Shown here piece after piece: positions 55,098 through 61,475 of a stretch of DNA of 61,475 nucleotides. The stretch covers positions 1 to 61,475 of the forward strand of contig NZ_PXYK01000033.1 in assembly GCF_003012745.1 (NCBI RefSeq), given 5' to 3'. The notes under the pieces were generated by a model. The model was not told where the DNA came from. It saw only the letters and a list, made by a program, of their open reading frames with translations, and did not search any database. Origin of the DNA: Kumtagia ephedrae. GTDB lineage: Bacteria > Pseudomonadota > Alphaproteobacteria > Rhizobiales > Rhizobiaceae. Position numbers and translations under genes: made by a program. Positions within the stretch are counted from its first letter, which is position 1. The number at the start of each line of letters is the position of its first letter.

Positions 55098-55676
55098 TCA
55101 ATCCTTGATCGTCTCGCCGGGATAGGCGCCCCACACAAGCGTCTGGCTGATCCAGCCGGTATGGCCGGAAAAAATCATCTGGCACCACTCGCCGTTGCAT
55201 TCCTTGATGGTGCCGACCACCCCCGGCTCGATGACGGCGACCTTGCGTGCCTCGCGGCGCGGCTCCGCCACCAGGTCGATCGTGGCATCCTTGCCGCGCT
55301 GCCACGGAGCGGCGATCGCCGTGCGCTTGCCGGACAGCAGCGACTGGTTGATCCAGCCCTCCGCCCCGTCGGCATCGCGCACGCGCCGCCAGTTGTCGTA
55401 TTCCTGGATGATCTCCATCGGCAGTCCGGGCTTCAGATAGAGCCAGTCGACCGGATAGTTCACGCCGGGTCCGATGCGCGAATTGACCTTGCCGGACTTC
55501 AGGCTGACGAAGCGCGGCAGCGGCAGGCCGCTCGGGCCGACCGAGGCGCTCGGGCCGGCGGCGCCTTGCGCGGCGGCATGGCGATCGCCGACCGGGAACA
55601 GCGCCAGGCCGAGCAGCGCGCCCAGGACAACCGTGCGAATCGACACCAGACCAGACACCTTCGTTCCTCTGCGCAT
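55098..55676 (-). CDS. SH3 domain-containing secreted protein
   Basis: 192 residues from ATG at 55676. A signal peptide ends around HAAAQG (about residues 33-38). Two bacterial SH3-like repeats follow: about 55-115 (SLKSGKVNSRIGPGVNYPVD, then NWRRVRDADGAEGWI) and about 125-190 (VEPGVVGTIKECNGEWCQM-like, GHTGWI). Such domains often bind peptidoglycan or act in periplasmic signalling. It diverges from the dehydrogenase gene with a 144-base gap. Confidence 0.87.
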   Translation of the reverse strand: MRRGTKVSGLVSIRTVVLGALLGLALFPVGDRHAAAQGAAGPSASVGPSGLPLPRFVSLKSGKVNSRIGPGVNYPVDWLYLKPGLPMEIIQEYDNWRRVRDADGAEGWINQSLLSGKRTAIAAPWQRGKDATIDLVAEPRREARKVAVIEPGVVGTIKECNGEWCQMIFSGHTGWISQTLVWGAYPGETIKD

Positions 55677-55820
55677 GAGCCGGCATCCCCCGCGGGACGC
55701 CCCTTTTTCTTTGTCATAGGCCCGGCCGCTTGTTACACAGGCGGTCACGCCGGGGTCGGGTGCAAGTTTCGCGCGCCTTGGTTAAAGAGGTCTCAACAGG
55801 ATCCGGATTCGAGGAAACTC

Positions 55821-56822
55821 ATGGCGGGCAAGAAGAAGCCTCTCGTCGTCATCACCCGCAAGCTTCCGGACCAGGTCGAGACCCGCATGCGGGAACTGTT
55901 CGACGCGCGGCTGAACCTCGACGACCGCCCGCTCAGCCAGCCCGAGCTTGTCGCCGCCATGAAGGAGGCGGACGTGCTGGTGCCGACCGTCACCGACCGG
56001 ATCGACGCCGCGCTCATCGAGCAGGCCGGTGCGAATCTCAGGCTCATCGCCAATTTCGGCAACGGCGTCGACAAGATCGACGTCGAGGCGGCCGCCCGCA
56101 AGGGCATCACCGTCACCAACACGCCGGGCGTGCTCACCGAGGATACGGCCGACATGACCATGGCGCTCATGCTGGCCGTGCCGCGCCGGCTGACCGAGGG
56201 CGCCAACATCCTGGAGCACCCGTCGAAATGGGCCGGCTGGTCGCCGACGTGGATGCTCGGCCGACGCTTCACCGGCAAGCGGCTCGGCATCATCGGCATG
56301 GGCCGCATCGGCACCGCGGTGGCGCGGCGCGCAAAAGCCTTCGGCCTGTCGATCCACTACCACAACCGGCACCGCGTGCTGCAGAGCGTCGAGGACGAGC
56401 TGGAGGCTACCTATTGGGAAAGCCTCGACCAGATGCTGGCGCGCATGGACATCATCTCCATCAACTGCCCGTCGACGCCCGCCACCTTCCATCTGCTGTC
56501 GGCGCGCCGCCTCGCTTTGCTCCAGCCGACCGCCTACATCGTCAACACGGCGCGCGGCGACCTGATCGACGAGGAGACGCTGGTCAGGATGCTGCAGGAA
56601 GGCAAGATCGCCGGCGCCGGCCTCGACGTGTTCGAGCACGAGCCGGCGGTCAATCCGAAGCTGGTCAAGCTCGCCGCCAGGGGCAAGGTCGTCATCCTGC
56701 CGCATATGGGCTCGGCGACGATCGAAGGCCGCATCGACATGGGCGAGAAGGTGATCATCAACATCCGCACCTTCTTCGACGGCCACCGCCCGCCGGACCG
56801 CGTGCTGCCGAACCGGACTTGA
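55821..56822 (+). CDS. D-2-hydroxyacid dehydrogenase (glyoxylate/hydroxypyruvate reductase-like)
   Basis: 333 residues from ATG at 55821 with GAGGAAA upstream. Rossmann motif GMGRIG (159-164), and the catalytic arginine R245 (NTARGD), glutamate E274 (FEHEP) and histidine H295 (LPHMGSAT) are all present. The HNRHR segment at 181-185, where cofactor preference is set, favours NADPH. A reading frame extending far upstream to 55035 overlaps the SH3 gene and is not used. Likely reduces glyoxylate or hydroxypyruvate. Confidence 0.93.
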   Translation: MAGKKKPLVVITRKLPDQVETRMRELFDARLNLDDRPLSQPELVAAMKEADVLVPTVTDRIDAALIEQAGANLRLIANFGNGVDKIDVEAAARKGITVTNTPGVLTEDTADMTMALMLAVPRRLTEGANILEHPSKWAGWSPTWMLGRRFTGKRLGIIGMGRIGTAVARRAKAFGLSIHYHNRHRVLQSVEDELEATYWESLDQMLARMDIISINCPSTPATFHLLSARRLALLQPTAYIVNTARGDLIDEETLVRMLQEGKIAGAGLDVFEHEPAVNPKLVKLAARGKVVILPHMGSATIEGRIDMGEKVIINIRTFFDGHRPPDRVLPNRT

Positions 56823-56824
56823 GA

Positions 56825-57175
56825 ATGTCCGATCTTTGGGCACAGACGGTGAAGGAGATTCGTTCGATCCTGGAGGAAAGCACCGACGATCCTGTTTCAT
56901 CGTCGACGGCCGCGAATGCTTGGGACCTTGTGACCCAGATCCGCTCAGATCACATGCCTCCAACCGAAGTCGGTCGAGGTTATCGGCCGACCATTTGCAT
57001 GAGCTGGAACGAGGTTTCTCCCAAAGGTTTTCAGATTGAGGTCCATGAAGACAAGTATGAATTCTACCGATTCTTCGAAGGCCGTACAGAAATAGCGGAA
57101 CTGCATCACAGAGCGGGCGACGACTTCCCTCCGGAAACCTTGGAAAAACTACACATCATATCCATGATAGTTTAA
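56825..57175 (+). CDS. Hypothetical protein, 116 residues
   Basis: ATG at 56825, two bases after the dehydrogenase stop; only a weak ribosome binding site (GGA eight to ten bases away). Acidic, soluble, with aromatic-rich text (MSWNEVSPKGFQIEVHEDK, then YEFYRFFEGRTEIAEL). The DNA is noticeably richer in A and T than the neighbours, which suggests recent acquisition. The overall look recalls small immunity-type proteins, but no family is recognised. Confidence 0.6.
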   Translation: MSDLWAQTVKEIRSILEESTDDPVSSSTAANAWDLVTQIRSDHMPPTEVGRGYRPTICMSWNEVSPKGFQIEVHEDKYEFYRFFEGRTEIAELHHRAGDDFPPETLEKLHIISMIV

Positions 57176-57327
57176 TCTATTTTCTCGACCTCCGTCCCGG
57201 CGGTCATGCCCACTATCCCGCGGCCCGGCGCAAGGACACGAACTCGTCATATTTGTCGCGACACAGTCTCGGCTATAAGCAGGCTGGAGCCGGAAAAACC
57301 AAGGCCGGACGATCGCAGGACGATTGA

Positions 57328-58062
57328 ATGCCGAGAGTTCTGGTGGAAAGAATTTCAAACGCACGGACCGGCCTGCGGCGCGTCGCGATGATGGCGGTCC
57401 TGCTTCCGGCCTTCCTTGTTCCCACAGCGGCGACCAGCGCGGCGAACTGCAGGTCGATGCCGGGGCCGGGCGTCGACTGGAGCCAATGCGGCAAGAGCAA
57501 CCTGCTGCTGCCGGACAGCCAGCTGGACGGCGCCAATCTCACCGATGCCGACCTCAACGCCACCGACCTGCGCAATTCCAGCCTGATCGGCACCAATCTG
57601 GAGAAGGCGGCGCTGATCCGTTCCTCGCTGGCCGGCTCCAAGGCCGAGAAGGCGAATTTTGCCCGCGTCGAAGGCTACCGGACCATTTTCGCGGGGATGT
57701 CGGCCCATGGCGCCTCCTTCGCCAGCGCCGAGCTGCAGCGCGCCGACTTCAGCGGCGCCGATCTCTCCGGCGCGGATTTCCAGAAGGCGGAATTGGGTCG
57801 CGCGAATTTCACCGGCGCGACCATCACCGGCACCCGCTTCACCATGGCCAATCTGGCGCGGGTGCAGCTCGCCGGCGTCAAGTTCGAAGGCCCCCTCGAT
57901 TTCTCCGGAGCTTTCCTGTTCCTGACCCGCATCGAAGGGCTCGACCTCAGCGCCGCCACCGGCTTGAAGCAGTGGCAGATCGACGACGCCTGCGGCGACC
58001 AGGCGACCAAGCTGCCGGCCGGGCTGACCGCGCCCGCCGACTGGCCCTGCAAGCACGACTGA
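57328..58062 (+). CDS. Secreted pentapeptide-repeat protein
   Basis: 244 residues. A signal peptide ends at ATSAANC (about 35-41). Pentapeptide repeats A(D/N)LxX cover about 60-165 (for example GANLTDADLNATDLRNSSL, GADLSGADFQKAELGRANF), expected to form a right-handed beta-helix in the periplasm. The C-terminal part has cysteines in DDACGD and WPCKHD that could bond. Function unknown. Convergent with the large membrane-protein gene, 12 bases apart. Confidence 0.88.
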   Translation: MPRVLVERISNARTGLRRVAMMAVLLPAFLVPTAATSAANCRSMPGPGVDWSQCGKSNLLLPDSQLDGANLTDADLNATDLRNSSLIGTNLEKAALIRSSLAGSKAEKANFARVEGYRTIFAGMSAHGASFASAELQRADFSGADLSGADFQKAELGRANFTGATITGTRFTMANLARVQLAGVKFEGPLDFSGAFLFLTRIEGLDLSAATGLKQWQIDDACGDQATKLPAGLTAPADWPCKHD

Positions 58063-58074
58063 GCCTCGAAGGCG

Positions 58075-59766
58075 CTACGACGTCGCCCGTCCGATCAGGT
58101 GGCGACGCGCCTTTTCGAGGAAGGTTACCCAGAACACGGTCGAAACGATCGCCGCAACATAGAGATAGGCGGTATCGATCGGGTCGGCGGTGTTCCTGAC
58201 CTGTGCCGCCGCCAGGTGGTATTTTCCAATGAACTCCATTCCGATGACCAGCGCGCACAACACCGCCACCCCAAGCGCAGCCCGCATGCCGAGCCTGGCT
58301 TTGGCGGTGAACCTTTCCACGAGCACGAACGTGATCACGCAGGCGGCAACGCCGTAGCATAGCCTGAGCCAGTTCCGATCGAAGAAGGCCGTCAGCTTCT
58401 GCCAAAGGAAATCGGTGCAGGTGGCCACGAGTACGCCGCCTTCGCACTTGTTCGACGTGCCGATTATGGCAAGCGCATCGATCAGCAGCAGAAAGAGGCC
58501 GAGAACGACGAGGACAAGGATCGCAGCCCTGAGATAGCTTCTTCCAGCAACGACATCGGCCTGCCTGCCATCCCTGTCCCTGTACCAGTCGTCATCTTCC
58601 AGCCGGAATTTCCTGTACATGAAGAAGACGAATATCCCCAAGCCAACCCATATGTATCCGGCCACGACATTGAACAGGTTGCCGCCGATCGCCTCGATCC
58701 TGGGCCAGGTCCTGGCCCAATCCGGCCTCAGCTGAACGATCGAACCGTTCAGGAAAGACATCGAGACATAGAGAAAGGCGACTGCGCCAAGGCTGAAGAA
58801 GAAGGCAAAGAGGATTGCATCCGCCTGGAACTGCAGCCGGCTCGCGTTGCGGATGTCCGCTATCTGCTCCTGGGACAGGTTCAGGCGCAGGGCGTCGAGA
58901 ACCGTGGACATCTGAACTCTCTTGGCCCGGTTCACGACCGCGCAGCTTATGAAGCTGTAGACGTCGTCATAGTTCTTGTCGATCAACGGCTTCAGCTTTT
59001 CGGCGGCCTGTTCCAGCGACTTGTAGTCGGTGATCGCGCTCACGCCGAGCTGCATGCTTATACTGTCGTGCTCGTCCAGAATCCGGTCCCAGATCGTCTT
59101 GTATTTTTCGAAGAACGATCGACCGATCTTCGGTGATCTGTTGGCATCCCGCAGGACTTTTCGTGCCGATCGGACGATGAAGCTCGTCTTTATCCAGTTC
59201 TCCAGCTCGCTGGGCAGATCCCCCGACTCGAACTGCGCCTCCAACTCGGCAAAGCGGAACAGGTCCTTCCTGCCCTCGGGGGAGAGGGCCTGCAGATTTT
59301 GCGACGCCGCCGCCAGTTCGCTCTTCGTGTCCTCGACGGAGCGGATGATCATCGCCCTGTTGTGCATCATGCCGCGCAGCCACAGCTCCACCTGGGAAAA
59401 CCACGGCAGGTTCGGCAGCAGGCCGACCATCAGCAGCGCGCTCGTGGTCGGCCAGGCGATCAGTGTGACCTTGTCCACACGCTCGATGCCGAGCCCGCGC
59501 CCGAACAGGGTTATGGCGACAAACATGAAAAGCAGAATCGCCAGATAGATTATCAGGGACTCGGTAAAGGCCCGATGTACGGTCAAGTCCTTCATATAGA
59601 TCTGAGAAATAATCCGATCCTTGTTCGCCGATTTCAGGCTGGGGATCTCCTCATAGAATTTGTTCCACCCATAAAGTACGACGACAAGCAGGCCGAAACC
59701 CCAGCTGAAGATCACTTCCGGCGCAAGCAACTGGCCGACGTCAGATGGCGACCCAGGCGGCGACAT
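58075..59766 (-). CDS. Polytopic membrane protein of unknown function
   Basis: 563 residues with about nine predicted helices: near 17-35, 70-92, 100-120, then a long cytoplasm-like region of about 125-305 with charged helical text (SPEGRKDLFRFAELEAQFE), then helices near 310-332, 362-385, 415-437, 462-482, 490-510 and 535-553. A loop between helices has two cysteines (KCEGG and ATCTD) spaced ten apart. No known family is recognised. Its ribosome binding site (GAGG) lies on the stop codon of a 37-codon secreted peptide gene just upstream, so translation of the two is probably linked. Confidence 0.85.
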   Translation of the reverse strand: MSPPGSPSDVGQLLAPEVIFSWGFGLLVVVLYGWNKFYEEIPSLKSANKDRIISQIYMKDLTVHRAFTESLIIYLAILLFMFVAITLFGRGLGIERVDKVTLIAWPTTSALLMVGLLPNLPWFSQVELWLRGMMHNRAMIIRSVEDTKSELAAASQNLQALSPEGRKDLFRFAELEAQFESGDLPSELENWIKTSFIVRSARKVLRDANRSPKIGRSFFEKYKTIWDRILDEHDSISMQLGVSAITDYKSLEQAAEKLKPLIDKNYDDVYSFISCAVVNRAKRVQMSTVLDALRLNLSQEQIADIRNASRLQFQADAILFAFFFSLGAVAFLYVSMSFLNGSIVQLRPDWARTWPRIEAIGGNLFNVVAGYIWVGLGIFVFFMYRKFRLEDDDWYRDRDGRQADVVAGRSYLRAAILVLVVLGLFLLLIDALAIIGTSNKCEGGVLVATCTDFLWQKLTAFFDRNWLRLCYGVAACVITFVLVERFTAKARLGMRAALGVAVLCALVIGMEFIGKYHLAAAQVRNTADPIDTAYLYVAAIVSTVFWVTFLEKARRHLIGRATS

Positions 59767-59775
59767 ATCGGCACC

Positions 59776-59889
59776 TCACTTGCATTCGCCATTGACGCAA
59801 TTTTGCGCAAGCGCGGCATGGGGAGTTTGCACCACGGCAAGAAATCCGAAGAAGACGACGAGCGCCACTGCGCGGGATAAATCTCTCAT
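59776..59889 (-). CDS. 37-residue secreted two-cysteine peptide, coupled to the membrane protein
   Basis: ATG at 59889 with GGGG upstream encodes a peptide of 37 residues. The first 28 form a good signal sequence: short basic start, VALVVFFGFLAVV core, cleavage after HAALA. The predicted mature piece is only nine residues, QNCVNGECK, with cysteines four residues apart. The stop codon is nine bases before the ATG of the 563-residue membrane protein. A promoter-like sequence is upstream. It could be a signalling or ligand peptide for the membrane protein, a leader, or the stub of a larger secreted protein. Confidence 0.6.
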   Translation of the reverse strand: MRDLSRAVALVVFFGFLAVVQTPHAALAQNCVNGECK

Positions 59890-59921
59890 GATATTGAGCC
59901 CCAGCCATATTCGTTTTACAC

Positions 59922-59950
59922 AAAATACCAAACATCAATCATTAAGACAA
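59922..59950 (-). promoter_or_regulatory. Candidate promoter for the peptide-membrane protein operon
   Basis: On the minus strand TTGTCT (59950-59945), a 17-base spacer and TATTTT (59927-59922) lie 33 bases before the peptide ATG, in the most AT-rich patch of this region (about 59900-59975). Confidence 0.45.
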
Positions 59951-60244
59951 GAAATCTTGATAAGATATCTTCAATGTTCTTCTTCGTGAACCCGGATCAT
60001 CTTTCATCACCCAGGCATGCGCCGACGAGGCGGCAGCGCCCGGTCGAGCCGACGGCGCATGCCGACAAGCAATGGAAGGTTCTTTTCGGAACGCGCCGCA
60101 TCACACTCCTGCCGGTTCCTGTCAGCGGATCGCGCGATCCGCCGCCGGCGCATCTTCCGCAGACGTGCCTTCCATGGCTTATGGGCGGAGATTCGCGCCG
60201 CATCCGATCGTTCCCGCGGCAATGGATTGGGGGAGGCCGCAGCG
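59951..60244. other. Gap between divergent promoter patch and DNA-repair gene
   Basis: No gene is supported here. A long open frame from 59974 runs through this gap, but in a different phase from the DNA-alkylation-repair protein. It reads as arginine- and proline-rich out-of-frame text. With the promoter patch, the whole stretch 59890-60244 lacks a gene apart from control signals. Confidence 0.5.
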
Positions 60245-61351
60245 ATGGCGGACAATTCGGCACAGGCGGCGCCGGCGCTGAAGGAGATCTTCAACCGGGC
60301 GCGGCTCCGCCACATCGCGACCCAGGCCGCGGCGGTCTCGCCGGGTTTCGACGTCGAGCGGTTCATGCGGCTCGCCACCGACGATCTCGGCGCCCTCGGC
60401 ATCATGCAGCGTATGCGGCAAACGGCCGTGAGCCTGCACGCCACCCTGCCGGCGGATTTCCCGCAGGCGGCCGAAATCCTCTGCGCGCTCGCGCCGCGCA
60501 TCGAGCACAATTTCGCGTCGATCGCACTTTGCGAGCATGTGGCGCTTTACGGACAGGGCCATTTCGCCGTGTCGATGGACGCCTTGAAGTTCCTCACCCG
60601 GTTCGGCTCCGCGGAATTCGCCATTCGCCCTTTTCTCGCCCGCGATTTCGACGGGACGCTTGCCGTCATGCGCGGCTGGGCCGAGGACGGAGACGAGCAT
60701 GTGCGCCGGCTCGCCAGCGAAGGCTCGCGGCCGCGCCTGCCGTGGTCGTCCAACCTGAAAAACCTGATGGCCGATCCGTCGCCGACGGCGCCGATCCTCG
60801 AGACGCTGAAGCGCGATGCCAGCCTCTATGTGCGGAAATCGGTCGCCAACCACCTCAACGACATCAGCAAGGACAATCCCGACTGGGCTCTCGACCGGGT
60901 TTCGGGATGGGATCTGAGCGACCGGAACACCGCGTGGATCGTGAAGCATGCGCTCCGGAGCCTGATCAAGAGGGGCGAGCCGCGGGCGCTCGGGTTGGTC
61001 GGCGCGACCGGCAAGCCGGAACTGCGCGTCGAGGCATTTTCGGTCGAGCCCGCCAATGTGGCGCTCGGCGACCGGATCACGATCTCCGCGGCCATCGCTT
61101 CCACCGGGCTTGGGTCGCAGCATCTGGTGGCCGACTATGCCATCCACTACGTGAAGAAGAACGGCACCGCGTCGCGCAAGGTGTTCAAGCTCAGGGAGCT
61201 GACGCTGCAACCCGCCGGCAGGACGACGCTGGCGATCAGCCAGACCATCCGCGACTTCACCACCCGCAAGCACCATGCCGGGCGCCACCGCGTCGAGCTG
61301 ATCGTCAATGGCGAGACCTTGGCCGAGGACGCCTTCGATCTCGGCATCTAG
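60245..61351 (+). CDS. DNA alkylation repair protein (AlkD-like HEAT repeats)
   Basis: 368 residues from ATG at 60245 with GGGAGG upstream; longer in-frame starts back to 60017 have no better signal. Helical HEAT-like repeats run from about 1 to 250, with the characteristic SVANHLNDISKDNPDWALD near 205-223 and KHALRSLIKRGEPRAL near 243-258. The C-terminal 100 residues form a beta-rich domain (VEAFSVEPANVALGDRITIS). Family members flip out and remove N3/N7-alkylated purines. No partner genes are next to it. Confidence 0.88.
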   Translation: MADNSAQAAPALKEIFNRARLRHIATQAAAVSPGFDVERFMRLATDDLGALGIMQRMRQTAVSLHATLPADFPQAAEILCALAPRIEHNFASIALCEHVALYGQGHFAVSMDALKFLTRFGSAEFAIRPFLARDFDGTLAVMRGWAEDGDEHVRRLASEGSRPRLPWSSNLKNLMADPSPTAPILETLKRDASLYVRKSVANHLNDISKDNPDWALDRVSGWDLSDRNTAWIVKHALRSLIKRGEPRALGLVGATGKPELRVEAFSVEPANVALGDRITISAAIASTGLGSQHLVADYAIHYVKKNGTASRKVFKLRELTLQPAGRTTLAISQTIRDFTTRKHHAGRHRVELIVNGETLAEDAFDLGI

Positions 61352-61357
61352 ACTCTT

Positions 61358-61475
61358 TCATGATTTGACGGAAGCGTAGCCTGCGTTTGCGAAGTAGTTG
61401 TCGCATTCGCCGGGGTCGATGGTGGCGACGAGGTGGCCGATATGTCGCCATGTGTCCTCGATCGATCGTTTCTGG
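61358..61475 (-). mobile_element. IS630-type transposase, C-terminal end (cut by window edge)
   Basis: The minus-strand frame entering from the window end reads QKRSIEDTWRHIGHLVATID, then PGECDNYFANAGYASVKS and a stop at 61358-61360. This is the usual tail of IS630-type transposases (IExxWxxIGxLxxxxxPxECxNYFxxAGY). The rest lies outside the window, so whether the element is intact cannot be judged. Confidence 0.75.

Noticed and set aside
55035-55820. Upstream extension of the hydroxyacid dehydrogenase frame
   Set aside because: It overlaps the SH3 protein gene on the other strand and has shadow-type composition. The ATG at 55821 with GAGGAAA gives the normal protein length.
59974-61368. Long plus-strand frame in a different phase across the DNA-repair gene
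   Set aside because: Protein is Arg/Gly/Pro-rich shadow text. The frame of the HEAT-repeat protein has family motifs and a good ribosome binding site at 60245.

Overview
The window is GC-rich and looks like a chromosomal stretch from an alphaproteobacterium of the order Hyphomicrobiales (Rhizobiales), most likely a Mesorhizobium- or Aminobacter-like member of the Phyllobacteriaceae. The clues are a cysteine-free Fur-family regulator of the Irr type, many ABC and TRAP importers in tightly packed catabolic operons, many LysR regulators, and stop-start overlaps between genes. No rRNA, tRNA or CRISPR array was seen. The genus is an inference from gene content.

Layout. (1) 530-11637, all minus strand: one catabolic operon with a TRAP transporter (DctP, DctQ, DctM), an IclR regulator, hydantoinase/oxoprolinase subunits A and B, a cupin, an HpcH/HpaI aldolase, a beta-keto acid cleavage enzyme, a 39-residue ORF and an acyl-CoA synthetase. 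(2) 11640-12577: debris, namely a fragment of a RibD-C/dihydrofolate-reductase-like gene joined in frame to the tail of an IS110-type transposase. (3) 12578-19175, minus strand: AbgT transporter, M20 peptidase, SLC13-type permease, AI-2E-type membrane protein and a GNAT. (4) 19271-25640: a patchwork of small stress or accessory genes (glycine-zipper lipoprotein, LysR, pirin, a DUF5996-acetyltransferase fusion, SDR, isochorismatase-like hydrolase). It includes a broken alpha/beta hydrolase and a partial inverted copy of the LysR gene with its control region.

(5) 25861-45808: a large purine/nucleoside island. Two complete BMP-type nucleoside ABC importers each have a substrate-binding protein, a double ATPase and two permeases. 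They sit beside adenosine deaminase, adenine deaminase, a CDA-fold nucleoside deaminase, an MtaD-like amidohydrolase, a nucleoside hydrolase, an acyl-CoA-dehydrogenase-like flavoprotein, a secreted four-cysteine protein and a 2OG-Fe(II) oxygenase. Each module has its own LysR regulator, and the two regulators are clearly paralogous. Together the genes suggest uptake of purine nucleosides or modified purines followed by deamination, N-glycosidic cleavage and possibly oxidation.

(6) 45972-54378: a KAS-II-like synthase with a 67-residue gene, an SDR, a CPYC thioredoxin-reductase-like protein and a TetR. The TetR is divergent from an RND efflux pair. The tetR-RND gap holds two matching 18-bp palindromes overlapping face-to-face promoters. 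(7) 54549-61475: Irr, an SH3-domain protein, a D-2-hydroxyacid dehydrogenase, a small unknown protein and a pentapeptide-repeat secreted protein. These are followed by a 563-residue membrane protein preceded by a 37-codon secreted two-cysteine peptide gene, a DNA-alkylation-repair HEAT protein, and the C-terminus of an IS630-type transposase at the window edge.
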